This document shows, one piece after another, positions 47,911-57,388 of a stretch of 64,000 nucleotides of DNA. Origin of the DNA: Saprospiraceae bacterium (GTDB lineage Bacteria; Bacteroidota; Bacteroidia; Chitinophagales; Saprospiraceae); the NCBI GenBank assembly GCA_027488935.1, contig JAIYAP010000084.1, positions 20,841 to 84,840 on the forward strand. Direction: 5' to 3'. Position numbers and translations under genes: made by a program. Every line of letters begins with the position of its first letter. The stretch's first letter is position 1. The notes beneath the pieces are model-generated. The model saw only the letters and a program-made list of their open reading frames with translations. It made no database searches and was not told the origin of the DNA.

Positions 47911-47960
47911 TTAAAGCGACATTAAAGCACAATAAGGAATGCGTTAAAGTTCGCTTAAAG
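47911..47960. promoter_or_regulatory. Four TTAAAG boxes with 11-bp phasing
   Basis: TTAAAG begins at 47911, 47922, 47944 and 47955, so spacings are 11, 22 and 11. Direct repeats at 11 bp are the binding geometry of OmpR/PhoB-family response regulators. The boxes lie from about -37 to -85 relative to the predicted start site of the minus-strand low-complexity gene. The cognate regulator is unknown. Confidence 0.5.
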
Positions 47961-48112
47961 CCGGCAGTTTTTGTGATTTTTGGTTAAATTTAAAAAACGT
48001 GCTATGATTAAAACCCCAAAGCGTGCACATAAGTTGTATTAATAACGCTGGAAAGCAAGCGATGTACATAAAATCATCGGTGTATTTTTAGCACTCAAAT
48101 CATAAACACAGT

Positions 48113-49588
48113 ATGGCAAAGGAAATCACACCCCGGTCTGAAGACTACTCGCAATGGTATTTGGATATTGTACAAAAGGCCCGATTAGCGGACAATTCCC
48201 CTGTGCGCGGTTGCATGATCATTAAACCACATGGTTTTGCCATTTGGGAGCACATGCGGGATGCATTGGACATTATGTTTAAGGAGACAGGACACGTCAA
48301 TGCCTATTTCCCCTTGTTCATACCGAAAAGTTTTTTGAGTAAGGAAGCCAAGCACGTGGATGGTTTTGCCCAGGAATGCGCGGTTGTTACGCATTATCGT
48401 TTGAAAACCATTGGCGACACGCCGGAGACCCGGCAGGTTGTGGTTGATCCGGATGCAAAATTGGAAGAGGAATTGATTGTGCGTCCCACTTCAGAAACGA
48501 TCATCTGGAATACGTACCGCGATTGGATTCAGAGTTACCGTGATTTGCCGATTTTGATCAATCAATGGGCGAATGTGGTACGTTGGGAAATGCGGACACG
48601 ACCTTTTTTGCGTACCGCTGAATTTTTATGGCAGGAAGGCCATACTGCCCACGCCACTGCGGACGATGCGATGGAAGAAGCGCGCCGGATGCTGGATGTG
48701 TATGCCACCTTTGCGGAGGAGTTCATGGCCATGCCTGTTATTAAAGGTATAAAAACAGAAAATGAGCGTTTTGCCGGTGCCGACGAGACTTTTTGCATAG
48801 AAGCCTTGATGCAGGATGGTAAAGCGTTGCAGGCAGGTACTTCGCACTTTTTAGGTCAAAATTTTGCAAAAGCATTTGATGTGACCTATTTGACCAAGGA
48901 AAATCAGCAGGAGTATGTTTGGGCAACTTCTTGGGGCGTTTCTACTCGTTTGGTGGGCGGATTAATCATGACCCATTCGGATGATGATGGATTGGTGTTG
49001 CCTCCAAAATTGGCTCCGATACAGGTCGTGATCGTTCCAATTCCGAAGCCAAGTCCAGCGCTGGATGAGGCATCTAATAAAATTGCCGCGGCCTTGCGTG
49101 CCAAAGGCATTCGTGTAAAGGTTGACAATGACGACCAGAACCGTCCGGGTTTCAAATTTGCAGAATATGAAATGATTGGTGTACCGGTGCGTTTGGGATT
49201 GGGTATGCGTGATTTGGATGCCGGACAGGTAGAAGTTGCACGTCGGGATACGAAAACCAAGGAGAGCGTGCCGCTTGAAAACATCGATCAGTATGTTGCT
49301 GATTTGTTGGTGGAAATTCAGGGTGCGCTGTTTGAGCGGGCAAAGGCTTACCGCGATGAACATATAACCAAAGTTGATCGCTGGGAAGATTTTGAAAAAG
49401 TATTGGAAGAGAAGGGCGGCTTTGTTTCGGCACATTGGGACGGCACGACTGCTACCGAAAAAGAAATTAAAGAAAAGACCAAAGCAACCATTCGTTGTAT
49501 TCCTTTGGATGGTGTCGCCGAAGCGGGCGTTTGTATTTTAACCGGAAAGCCTAGTACACAGCGGGTGTTATTTGCCAGGGCGTACTAA
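48113..49588 (+). CDS. proS: Prolyl-tRNA synthetase (archaeal/eukaryotic type)
   Basis: Class II synthetase charging tRNA-Pro. 491 residues without the bacterial editing insertion, so the short ProS type common in Bacteroidota. Motif 2 region [25 protein letters not shown], the RPTSETIIW and [12 protein letters not shown] segments, motif 3 [23 protein letters not shown], the anticodon-binding domain and the extra C-terminal zinc-like domain ([25 protein letters not shown]) are present. The start ATG at 48113 is clear. Confidence 0.96.
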   Translation: MAKEITPRSEDYSQWYLDIVQKARLADNSPVRGCMIIKPHGFAIWEHMRDALDIMFKETGHVNAYFPLFIPKSFLSKEAKHVDGFAQECAVVTHYRLKTIGDTPETRQVVVDPDAKLEEELIVRPTSETIIWNTYRDWIQSYRDLPILINQWANVVRWEMRTRPFLRTAEFLWQEGHTAHATADDAMEEARRMLDVYATFAEEFMAMPVIKGIKTENERFAGADETFCIEALMQDGKALQAGTSHFLGQNFAKAFDVTYLTKENQQEYVWATSWGVSTRLVGGLIMTHSDDDGLVLPPKLAPIQVVIVPIPKPSPALDEASNKIAAALRAKGIRVKVDNDDQNRPGFKFAEYEMIGVPVRLGLGMRDLDAGQVEVARRDTKTKESVPLENIDQYVADLLVEIQGALFERAKAYRDEHITKVDRWEDFEKVLEEKGGFVSAHWDGTTATEKEIKEKTKATIRCIPLDGVAEAGVCILTGKPSTQRVLFARAY

Positions 49589-49620
49589 ACGGGGGACGCA
49601 TAAAAACTTACTATATATTC

Positions 49621-49654
49621 GAATGGGTCAAAATCAGCGCGTTTTGACCCATTC
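49621..49654 (-). terminator. Terminator overlapping the end of the GNAT gene
   Basis: GAATGGGTCAAAA (49621-49633) is the inverse complement of 49642-49654, a 13-bp stem. Its 5' arm on the minus transcript is the coding end of the acetyltransferase, and the stop codon lies in the loop. The T-run is weak (TATATAGTAAGTTTTT further on). Confidence 0.55.
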
Positions 49655-50152
49655 CCATATTTTACCGACTTCTAAATCCGTCGTTTCCTGCACAAACTGA
49701 AAATTTAGGGTTCGCAGTAGTTTCACAGAGGGGTTTTCTTCTGCCAGGGTGTTTGCGCATACGGATTGCACCATTTCAAAGGTAAATGCATACGTACAAA
49801 GTGCTTGTGCTGCCTCGGTGCCCAGCTTTTGATTTTGATAAGGTTCGGCAATTTCATAGCCAATTTCTACACTGCCATCTGGTCCGGGTGCACCTTTATA
49901 GCCGCATGTGCCGATGATGCAGTGGTCTTTTTGATGCAGCACCAGGTAGTTCCACCAACTCAGATCGATTGGAAATTCAAGCGCATAATCGCGCAGCCAA
50001 ACAAAGGCTTCCGGGAAATGAAACCAGTTGTCGGCAAAACTAACCCCACCTAATAAAGTTGAGAGGGCTGGCCAATCTTCCTTGACAATAGCATCCAGCA
50101 TCGGTAAAGATGCTGGAACCAGCAAAAGTCGTTCCGTGGAGAGCATATTCAT
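49634..50152 (-). CDS. GNAT-family N-acetyltransferase (RimJ/RimL type)
   Basis: 172 residues with the start TERLLLVPASLPML, acceptor segment GTCGYKGAPGPDGSVEIGYEI and acetyl-CoA-binding PYQNQKLGTEAAQALCTYAF (Q/RxxGxG/A type), ending ENPSVKLLRTLNFQFVQ. This is the pattern of RimJ/RimL-like acetyltransferases of proteins or small amines. The substrate cannot be told. Confidence 0.88.
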   Translation of the reverse strand: MNMLSTERLLLVPASLPMLDAIVKEDWPALSTLLGGVSFADNWFHFPEAFVWLRDYALEFPIDLSWWNYLVLHQKDHCIIGTCGYKGAPGPDGSVEIGYEIAEPYQNQKLGTEAAQALCTYAFTFEMVQSVCANTLAEENPSVKLLRTLNFQFVQETTDLEVGKIWEWVKTR

Positions 50153-50188
50153 TTAGATTTAACAGGCACAAAGAACTTAAATCTTTTT

Positions 50189-51433
50189 ATGGGTGTTGTT
50201 AATGAGACACAGAAAGTACACAATTTTATGCTATTAAAAATTTACAATCGTTGGCTCAACTCGTATTTGGGCATTCCACGGGCGGTATGGTTTTTGGCGC
50301 TGGTGAACCTGGTGAACCGGTGTGGATCCATGGTAATTGGATTTATTACGATTTATTTGACGCAAGCGCTCCATTTTGACATTCGTGCAGCGGGTTATGT
50401 GTTGGGTTGTTTTGGGGTAGGCGCTTTGGCCGGTGCATTTTTAGGGGGCAAATTGACCGATAAATTTGGCTACCACTTGGTGCAGCTTTGGAGTTTGTTG
50501 CTCAATGGCATCATGTTGTTTGTCGTGTCGCAGGTACACGATTTCTGGGGCATGTGTGGGGCTATTTTTGTATTGAGTTTGGTCGCGGAAAGTTTTCGAC
50601 CGGCCAATTCTGTGGCGGTATTACGGAATAGTACGTATGAAACCCGGACACGCTCGGTATCCTTGATGCGGATGGCCTTCAATATGGGATGGACCATTGC
50701 CCCGTTGATGGGTGGTCTGCTGGTCGGATTTGGCTGGAACTGGTTATTTTGGATCGATGGTTTGACTTGTATTGTTGCGGCCTTTGCGTTGCGGTGGTTG
50801 TTGCCGCCGGGCGTATCCGTATCTGCGCCGGAACCGCCGCCCAATCAGGAAGCCGGAAGTATATCCTTATCGCCCTATCGCGACCGGCGTTTTCTCTATT
50901 TTTGGGTGCTTACCTTTTTAGGTGCGATCGTTTTTATGCAAATTTTGTGGACGGTACCGGTATTTTTCAAGGAAATATACCACTGGACCGAGTTTCAAAT
51001 AGGCATGATGGTGGCATTCAATGGCTTGGTGGTATTTACGGTAGAAATGCCCTTGATTTTCCGGATAGAACACAAAAGGCCGATGTTACAATTTGTACAA
51101 TTTGGCTTGTTGTTGTACGCATTGTCGTATTTGTGTTTGGTTTTACCGATTCCATTTGCTTTGGCAGCCTTGTTCTACATGTTTTTGATTTCGATTGGGG
51201 AAATCTTTGTGATGCCCTTTAGCAGTAATTTCATGTATGAACAGGCGGGGCATGGCAACCAAGGGGCTTATTCTGCCTTTTATGGTATGTCTTATTCGGT
51301 CGCCAACATCATTGCGCCCTTGTTGGGTACTCAGATCATTGCGGCTTATGGATACCAAAGTTTGTGGTTTTTTGCCGCAGGTTTAGCGATCGTGGCACTT
51401 TTGGGTTTTAGGATTATGGATAAACACGGGTGA
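50189..51433 (+). CDS. Major facilitator superfamily transporter
   Basis: 414 residues with 12 predicted membrane helices. The MFS loop 2-3 signature GGKLTDKFGYHLV and a second-half counterpart (EHKRPMLQF) are visible; helix 4-5 region has GWTIAPLMGGLLVGFGWNWLFW. DHA1-like drug or metabolite exporter is the closest description. The ATG at 50189 is used; an internal ATG at 50228 (MLLKIYNRW) may be the true start. Confidence 0.88.
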   Translation: MGVVNETQKVHNFMLLKIYNRWLNSYLGIPRAVWFLALVNLVNRCGSMVIGFITIYLTQALHFDIRAAGYVLGCFGVGALAGAFLGGKLTDKFGYHLVQLWSLLLNGIMLFVVSQVHDFWGMCGAIFVLSLVAESFRPANSVAVLRNSTYETRTRSVSLMRMAFNMGWTIAPLMGGLLVGFGWNWLFWIDGLTCIVAAFALRWLLPPGVSVSAPEPPPNQEAGSISLSPYRDRRFLYFWVLTFLGAIVFMQILWTVPVFFKEIYHWTEFQIGMMVAFNGLVVFTVEMPLIFRIEHKRPMLQFVQFGLLLYALSYLCLVLPIPFALAALFYMFLISIGEIFVMPFSSNFMYEQAGHGNQGAYSAFYGMSYSVANIIAPLLGTQIIAAYGYQSLWFFAAGLAIVALLGFRIMDKHG

Positions 51434-51483
51434 TGCTGCACATGCCAAGCATATCAGTGCAGTTCCACCCGTGCTGTTTTTTA
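51425..51483 (+). terminator. Terminator of the MFS gene
   Basis: CACGGGTG (51425-51432, overlapping the stop codon) pairs with CACCCGTG (51466-51473), with inner CTGCA/TGCAG pairing, followed by TGTTTTTT. Confidence 0.75.
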
Positions 51484-51507
51484 GGTTGTTTTATTGCCTA
51501 TACCAGT

Positions 51508-52074
51508 CTAGTAATTGCGTTTGGCTTTGAGGTTCAGGAACAATTTGAACCCGAAGTTGACGCCGAAGGTTTTTCCTTTAACCAGGTAATTACCACTGGT
51601 GAACACTTCGTAGTTTTTAAACATATCGCGAATAAAAAAGTAGCCAAATTCGGCCCCCACTGAATAATCGAGTGGATTGGCGGCATCTTTTTCAAAATTA
51701 TAGCGCAAACCGCCTTTTGCCATGGCAGTGAATGCGGATTGATGCGTTTTAGCGCACTGGTTTCCATTGGAACGGTATTTTCCCACACCAAACTCCATCA
51801 ATGCATAAGGCGTGGTTAAAAAGGAACTACCCACATCCTCCGATTTTGGATCGAGGCTGAACACAGCACCACCACCAATCCGGCCTACACACCAATGGTT
51901 GCCCACATTGAGGGCCGTTTCAGCGCCTGCACCGAGCAAGTTGCCCACTTTTTGAACATCGGGCGCGGAAACATAAATGGTCGGTAAATCGAGGAAAACG
52001 CGGGGGCCGCCGTACTGTGCATGCGCGGTATTTGCCAATAGCACAAGGAGTAAAAGGAAAAGAAATTGCTTCAT
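51508..52074 (-). CDS. Small outer-membrane beta-barrel protein
   Basis: The start MKQFLFLLLLVLLANTAHAQ at 52074 gives 188 residues with a clean signal peptide; the longer in-frame start would add 17 residues before the signal. The mature protein has repeated barrel-like strands (PYALMEFGVGKY, AMAKGGLRYNF, YSVGAEFGYFF, FGVNFGFKLFL). No named family is certain. It is divergent from the TMTC-like gene. Confidence 0.7.
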   Translation of the reverse strand: MKQFLFLLLLVLLANTAHAQYGGPRVFLDLPTIYVSAPDVQKVGNLLGAGAETALNVGNHWCVGRIGGGAVFSLDPKSEDVGSSFLTTPYALMEFGVGKYRSNGNQCAKTHQSAFTAMAKGGLRYNFEKDAANPLDYSVGAEFGYFFIRDMFKNYEVFTSGNYLVKGKTFGVNFGFKLFLNLKAKRNY

Positions 52075-52243
52075 ATGAAAGAATGATTTGTTTACAATAT
52101 TACGACCAAGATACAATTTTGTCAAATAGCGCTGCTTTTTCTTGTTCTAGATCATCTTTATACTGTGGTTTCAGGTTGGGGCGTCGTATTTTGTCGGCTG
52201 AAATCTTGGATGTATCCTTATTGTTTTATTTGACTTTTCTGCC

Positions 52244-53950
52244 ATGGCAAACCGTAAAGCTGCCCGCACTGCTGAAAAAAAGCAATCCGTAACCGTTGAA
52301 ACACCCAAATCCAGTCCCAAATGGTGGCCCTGGGTAATTGCCGGTTTTTCCTTTTTAATTTTTGCCACCGGTTTCCAGAATGACATGGTGAGCATGGATG
52401 ACCACTCCGCCACGCTAGATAATCCGGCCGTAACCAATTTTGAGTTATTCGGGCATTTCAATTTGGGCATGTACGCGCCTATGAGTTGGGCCGTGTACGG
52501 GGTAGCCTATTTATTGGGCAAAGACAGCCCCTTTTGGTATCACTTTTTCAGTGCATTGATTCATGCATTGAACGTCTTGTTGGTGTTTCGGTTGTTAAAG
52601 CGGTTACAAATGAGCGATACGCCCGCCTTGGTTGTTTGTTTCTTTTTTGCCATTCATCCCATACAGGTAGAGTCGGTATCCTGGATTGCGGCCTTGAGTA
52701 CCCCCTTGGCGGTGTTGTTTATGCTGCTTTCCATTGATTTCTATTTGCAGTACAAAGGAGCGCCCGATCAACGTGCTTTTTATTTTGCCTCCCTTGGGTT
52801 ATTTGCTTTGGGTTGTTTGTCAAAATCGATTGCGGTGAGTGTTCCTCTGGCTTTGTTGGTGTTGGATGCCTGGACGAACCGCCCCATTAAGGTGCGCAAT
52901 TTGATAGATAAAATTCCATATTTCATTGTTGCTTTTGGCTTTGGCGTACTTACGCTGTATTCGCGTACCCATGCAGGTCATGGTGATACACCGGCCGATT
53001 TCAGCATATTGGATCGTATTTTAATGGCATTTCACACCATTGCGTTTTATTGGATCAAATTATTGTTGCCCATTGGGCTGAGTATTTGGTATCCGTTTGT
53101 AAAAAACGGCCAGACCTGGGATTGGAGTTATTATGCGGCGCCGTTTTTAGTAGTAGGGGTTTATGCTTGGGCCTATCTCAAACGCACGCAGTTTCCGGTT
53201 GCCTGGTATGGATTGTTGTTTTACCTGGTGCATATCCTATTTTCCCTGCCTTTTGCGACATTTGGTACCTTTGAGTTGCGTTCGGATCGGTATAATTATT
53301 TGGCCTCCATCGGTATCTTTATCATTTTGGCTTATTTGCCGCTTTATTTAAAGGAAAAACAACCAAAATGGGAGGCCCTCAGTTGGGGCGTTTTAACGAT
53401 TTTAGGGTTGTTTTATATTGTTACGACCGGTATTCGGGTAAAAGACTGGCGCAATACGGTAACCCTGATTGATAAAGCGATCACAGCGAGTGGCGACAAT
53501 TATGGAAAGGCCTATTTATGGCGGGGCATGGAATATGGCGATGAAGTGGGCAAAACCAAGGATCGAAAAAAGGCCGAGCAGTATGTACAGCTTGCCTTAC
53601 AGGATTTTACCAAAGCCATTGCGGTGAATCCTAATTTGGAAGAAGCCTATAAATACCGCGGGGGCCTGTATGGGCTTACCAAGCAATACGAACAATCGGT
53701 TGCCGATATCACCGCCTACCTCGAGCGCAACCCGAACGATGCCGAATATTATTACAACCGCGGGTTATCGCATTTGAATTTAAAGCATACCCAGGAAGCC
53801 ATCCAGGATTTCAGCAAAACCATCGAATTACGGGCCGAATTTGAACGGGCGTACAAGGCGCGGGGCAACGCCTATTTAAGTATCGGCGATACGTTGCGCG
53901 GCAATGCGGATTTAAAAATATGGCGTGAACGTACGGGTGCTACGAACTAG
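52244..53950 (+). CDS. TMTC-like membrane protein with TPR repeats
   Basis: 568 residues. After a Lys-rich start, about ten membrane helices fill residues 25-400, with an early acidic loop FQNDMVSMDDHSATLDNP carrying the paired Asp typical of GT-C mannosyltransferases, and PIQVESVSWIAALSTPLAVLF. The C-terminal part (about 430-568) holds tetratricopeptide repeats (EEAYKYRGGLYGLTKQYEQSVADI, AEYYYNRGLSHLNLKHTQEAIQDF). This is the layout of TMTC/PMT-type O-mannosyltransferases, suggesting glycosylation of exported proteins; activity is inferred. Confidence 0.75.
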   Translation: MANRKAARTAEKKQSVTVETPKSSPKWWPWVIAGFSFLIFATGFQNDMVSMDDHSATLDNPAVTNFELFGHFNLGMYAPMSWAVYGVAYLLGKDSPFWYHFFSALIHALNVLLVFRLLKRLQMSDTPALVVCFFFAIHPIQVESVSWIAALSTPLAVLFMLLSIDFYLQYKGAPDQRAFYFASLGLFALGCLSKSIAVSVPLALLVLDAWTNRPIKVRNLIDKIPYFIVAFGFGVLTLYSRTHAGHGDTPADFSILDRILMAFHTIAFYWIKLLLPIGLSIWYPFVKNGQTWDWSYYAAPFLVVGVYAWAYLKRTQFPVAWYGLLFYLVHILFSLPFATFGTFELRSDRYNYLASIGIFIILAYLPLYLKEKQPKWEALSWGVLTILGLFYIVTTGIRVKDWRNTVTLIDKAITASGDNYGKAYLWRGMEYGDEVGKTKDRKKAEQYVQLALQDFTKAIAVNPNLEEAYKYRGGLYGLTKQYEQSVADITAYLERNPNDAEYYYNRGLSHLNLKHTQEAIQDFSKTIELRAEFERAYKARGNAYLSIGDTLRGNADLKIWRERTGATN

Positions 53951-54768
53951 CGTGCAAATGCAGGACAACGAATAGATCCGAAATAGTACAAAACACTGAT
54001 ACCTGCCATTACGTAGGTATCATTCTTTTTACCATTTCCCCGTTGCCTTCCAGGGAGGCCAATTTTAGGTTCACCAGAGCGATCGGCCAATGCCATGGCA
54101 ATATCGCCCCGTTGGGCTTTGATATCGCGCGGATCGGCATAGGTACCACTCACATCATCGATGTAATCGGAGAATAGTCTTCGGCCGCTTATTTCAAAAT
54201 TCAGGCTCCAACGGTAAGAAAGGTCTATTTTGAAACCAAGGCCATATACAATTGCGCCTTGCATGGTGTTGTATTCTTCCCCTCTGAATTGGCCTTCGGT
54301 GCCGTAGTTGCGCAAAGCATAGGTTTTTCCATCCAAATCCGTTTTAGGATTGAAAAAGTAAATGCTTGGTCCGAGCAATACATAAGGTGTGTAATACAGT
54401 TCCCGGTGGCCGTGTACGTAAGGCAAAAAGTTAAATTCGAAGAGAAACGTGCCATCTGCCACAAAGGTGCGGAAGTTGAGGTTACGGCGTTGTTCGTACA
54501 CATTTTTAGAATCCGCGTCGTCGGCACGCAATGAACCAACATTGGCTCCGAGGCGCACCCCAAGGCGGTCATTTAGGTTGTATCGGGCGCTTAAGCCACC
54601 GGCGAGTTGAATCCGGTTGAGGCGCCAGTTGGTATTGAGGTCGCCGAAATAATTAGAAGCCCCCAGCCAACCGCCTACCTCCCAGCCGCGCATTTGTCCG
54701 AAAAGATTTAGACTGGCACATACCAGGCCACAGATAAGCAACGAACGTCGGAATTGATTCATTTTCAA
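53947..54768 (-). CDS. DUF6089 (PorG-like) outer-membrane protein
   Basis: 273-residue barrel with signal peptide ending near 25 (LNLFGQ). GWEVGGWLGASNYFGDLNTN at the N-terminus and RELYYTPYVLLGPSIYFFNPK and RGNGKKNDTYVMAGISVLYYFG near the C-terminus match the DUF6089 family, which includes PorG of the type IX secretion system. Other T9SS core genes are not in the window, so the link to T9SS is by family only. Its 3' end overlaps the TMTC-like gene by 4 bp. Confidence 0.75.
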   Translation of the reverse strand: MKMNQFRRSLLICGLVCASLNLFGQMRGWEVGGWLGASNYFGDLNTNWRLNRIQLAGGLSARYNLNDRLGVRLGANVGSLRADDADSKNVYEQRRNLNFRTFVADGTFLFEFNFLPYVHGHRELYYTPYVLLGPSIYFFNPKTDLDGKTYALRNYGTEGQFRGEEYNTMQGAIVYGLGFKIDLSYRWSLNFEISGRRLFSDYIDDVSGTYADPRDIKAQRGDIAMALADRSGEPKIGLPGRQRGNGKKNDTYVMAGISVLYYFGSIRCPAFAR

Positions 54769-55064
54769 AATTTTGTATGTTTTGTCAGCCGTCTAAAACA
54801 AGATGCCAACAAGGATGATATGCTTGCGTATTTGATTTAGCCTGCAAAAATAGGGCGTATTCTTCAGTCTCCGGCTATCCGGCTGCAATCGCTTGCAAAA
54901 AACGCATCAAATACTTGCTGTGGTATATATTTTTGAAGTTTAAATTGCTTCAAAACCACCGTTTATACTTCACGCTGTATAGTTTGTGCATGGCCTTCGG
55001 CCTAAATTATTGGCAATCAGCGCTCAGCATGACAATGAATGCTGCCTTTCAGGCGGCGTTTAGT
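54769..55064. other. Intergenic region without recognised features
   Basis: 296 bases between the PorG-like gene start and the dioxygenase stop, both on the minus strand. It contains only short hairpins such as GGCCTTCGGCC near 54992; no gene or promoter element was recognised. Confidence 0.4.
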
Positions 55065-56039
55065 TTACTTCAAAATGGCAGGTCGTTGTGACATTTCGTG
55101 GTAAGCAAATACCCCTTTTGCATAGTAGTGGCAAACCATGCTTTTGCGCGTGGTGCCTGGTTTTAGAATTTTGCTGCCCCCGTGGAGCAGGTTGGCATGC
55201 CAAATGAGTACATCACCGCGTTTGGGCAGAAACACTTGTTTTTGCAAGCCATGGGCTTGGATAAGTTGCTCAATGGCATCTTCGTATTGGCGGTTACTGT
55301 TGGCGCCAATGGTCCATTTTGTATTACCAGCCTCATAATGTTCGGTGCTGACAAAGGGCAATCTGTGGCTTTTAGGGTAATAAAAGAGCGGGCCGCACAC
55401 GTCGGAAACATCTTCCAAGGCAATCCAGGTAGCGATTAAATACCCTTTTGGCTCCGTGGTCATATGGATGGAGTCAGAATGCGCCCGTTGTTCGCTGCCT
55501 TCTGTAAAATTGAGGGTTTGAAAAGGGATGACCGGTTTACCCAATAAAAAAGACAAAAACTGCATCAATTCGGGCTCGCGGAAAAACCGTTGATCGGCCA
55601 GGGGACTTTTTTCAAAGAGGTTGAAAATTTTACGACCGGTGTAATTAAAGTCGGCCCGGCCGGTTTTCAACATTTGATCGACGGTTTCATTCAGGGCCTG
55701 TGTGTCTTCCGCGTCAAAGAAGTTTTCGAGTACCACATAGCCTTGTTCGATAAATTGCTGCACTTGTTGCTGACGGGCAGGCGAGAGTTGGTCCCATCCT
55801 GGCTGTTCGGACATTTTGAGGAGGGCATTTTCCTGATCGATCCAGGGAATATCGCCTGCTGGTGTTTGTTTAAAATCCTTGCTGCCAATAGGGCTAAAAA
55901 CGCTCTTTTTTACCCCAAATTGCCGATAAAGCGCCTTATTGGGCTGCAATTTTTTTGCGTGCAGCAGATTATTCAGCACATATACTGCTTTCAGGCTGCG
56001 CAAAAAACCGGTGTATTTTTGAAAAATGCGTTGGAGCAT
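55065..56039 (-). CDS. Phytanoyl-CoA dioxygenase-family protein
   Basis: Fe(II)/2-oxoglutarate-dependent oxygenase of 324 residues. The double-stranded beta-helix runs from about 90 to 310 (QFIEQGYVVLENFFD at its start). Iron ligands are the His-x-Asp in RAHSDSIH and the distal His in LLHGGS; TTRKSM supplies the 2-oxoglutarate Arg. Related enzymes hydroxylate lipids or natural products; no substrate can be assigned. A consensus promoter precedes it. Confidence 0.87.
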   Translation of the reverse strand: MLQRIFQKYTGFLRSLKAVYVLNNLLHAKKLQPNKALYRQFGVKKSVFSPIGSKDFKQTPAGDIPWIDQENALLKMSEQPGWDQLSPARQQQVQQFIEQGYVVLENFFDAEDTQALNETVDQMLKTGRADFNYTGRKIFNLFEKSPLADQRFFREPELMQFLSFLLGKPVIPFQTLNFTEGSEQRAHSDSIHMTTEPKGYLIATWIALEDVSDVCGPLFYYPKSHRLPFVSTEHYEAGNTKWTIGANSNRQYEDAIEQLIQAHGLQKQVFLPKRGDVLIWHANLLHGGSKILKPGTTRKSMVCHYYAKGVFAYHEMSQRPAILK

Positions 56040-56076
56040 AGGATCAATTCTAGTGAAATGTAAAAGATAGGATCAA

Positions 56077-56084
56077 CAAAGGTA
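56077..56084 (-). promoter_or_regulatory. Promoter of the dioxygenase-family gene
   Basis: TACCTTTG on the minus strand matches TAnnTTTG, giving a 5' leader of about 32 bases. A direct repeat ATAGGATCAA (56039 and 56067) flanks the leader. Confidence 0.6.
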
Positions 56085-56218
56085 CAATCCAGTTGCCCGA
56101 AGTAAAAAAAAGGATGGAAATTTGCCCTAAATTTCGAAGCCCATTAAACTTCCGGGGTTGGAATACGTCATAGTAAGCAAAATAAGGAAACTTGCAAAGG
56201 AACGCACAAAACAAAGCA

Positions 56219-56764
56219 ATGCCAGATGAGCAAATCGTCGCGTTACTGCGCTCAGAAATTCACTTTGAGCAGGGTTTCAGGGTGTTGATGGCGCAATATA
56301 AGGAGCGTTTGTATTGGCAAATTCGCAGACTTGTGCAAAATCACGAAGATGCGGACGATGTTTTGCAAAACACCATGATCAAAATATACAAGGGCATTGC
56401 ACATTTTGAGGGTAAATCCAAGTTATTCACCTGGCTTTACCGCATTGCCACCAATGAAGCGATTTCTTATTTACAAAGTCGCAATCGGCGGCAAGCCCAT
56501 TCTTTAGATGACGAAAATAACCATGCTGCAAATCGGTTGCAGGCTGATAGTTGGTTTGATGGAGATGCGGTGCAGTTGAAATTGCAAGAAGCGATCGCAC
56601 AACTTCCTGAAAAACAACGCATTGTTTTTAATCTCAGGTACTATGAAGAAATGCCTTATGAAGAAATGGCGGGTATTTTAGACACCTCGGTAGGCGCTCT
56701 AAAAGCCTCCTTTCACCATGCTGCAAAAAAGGTAGAGGCTGCTTTTCGGGAGTCCGAATCGTAA
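56219..56764 (+). CDS. ECF-type RNA polymerase sigma factor
   Basis: Sigma-70 family extracytoplasmic-function factor. The start MPDEQIVALLRSE at 56219 gives 181 residues; an in-frame TTG at 56192 is less likely. Region 2 (about 25-95) has EDADDVLQNTMIKIYKGIAHFEGKSKLFTWLYRIATNEAISYL; region 4 (about 120-175) has LPEKQRIVFNLRYYEEMPYEEMAGILDTSVGALKASFHHA. It heads a cassette with a likely anti-sigma factor and a periplasmic protein. Confidence 0.92.
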   Translation: MPDEQIVALLRSEIHFEQGFRVLMAQYKERLYWQIRRLVQNHEDADDVLQNTMIKIYKGIAHFEGKSKLFTWLYRIATNEAISYLQSRNRRQAHSLDDENNHAANRLQADSWFDGDAVQLKLQEAIAQLPEKQRIVFNLRYYEEMPYEEMAGILDTSVGALKASFHHAAKKVEAAFRESES

Positions 56765-56805
56765 TCCATGAAAAAACATACGACATTTTACCCCCAGGCC
56801 AAAAC

Positions 56806-57357
56806 ATGAATGATATGAGCAACAAGGAAAATTTGGACGATGAGTTGAAAGGAATTTCGCCCTTTTTACTCGACTTAAAAAAACGGGAAGATGGCCGGAA
56901 AGTGCCACCAGGTTACTTTGACCAGTTTGATGCAACATTGATGCAAAAAATTGCAACAGACGACATCAAAAGACCGGGCATGGCCAAGCAGTCGCCCGTA
57001 AAAGGGATGTGGGCAAGCTTTACCAAGCCCCGACTATTGATGAGCATCGCAGCTGCCGTGGTGTTGCTCTTGTCGGCGTTTTGGTTTTTGAAGCCGACAA
57101 CGGCCTCCGAACAAGTTAATCCGCTTGCGCTGGAATTAAGTGCCGATGATGTGGAGGCGTATGTTTTGGAAAACATCCATGATTTTGATTCAGAACAATT
57201 GGCCGCTTTGCCCGACCATGAATCATTATCGGAACAGCCCACGCAGACAGAACCTAAAAACCCAAAAAAGAAAAGGCCTGAACTGGATTTAAAGCCGGAA
57301 GACATGGCCCCCTTGCTCGATGAAATGAGCGACGAGGAACTTGAACAACTTTTATAA
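56806..57357 (+). CDS. Probable anti-sigma factor, single-pass membrane protein
   Basis: 183-residue protein encoded 41 bases after the ECF sigma gene. A cytoplasmic N-terminus (about 1-75, with VPPGYFDQFD, a stretch often seen in Bacteroidota anti-sigma-like proteins), one transmembrane helix (LLMSIAAAVVLLLSAFWFL) and an acidic periplasmic tail of about 85 residues (DDVEAYVLENIHDFDSEQL). No zinc-binding HxxxCxxC motif. The role is inferred from position and topology. Confidence 0.65.
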   Translation: MNDMSNKENLDDELKGISPFLLDLKKREDGRKVPPGYFDQFDATLMQKIATDDIKRPGMAKQSPVKGMWASFTKPRLLMSIAAAVVLLLSAFWFLKPTTASEQVNPLALELSADDVEAYVLENIHDFDSEQLAALPDHESLSEQPTQTEPKNPKKKRPELDLKPEDMAPLLDEMSDEELEQLL

Positions 57358-57388
57358 ACACAAAAATTGTTTTACGATGTATATGCAC

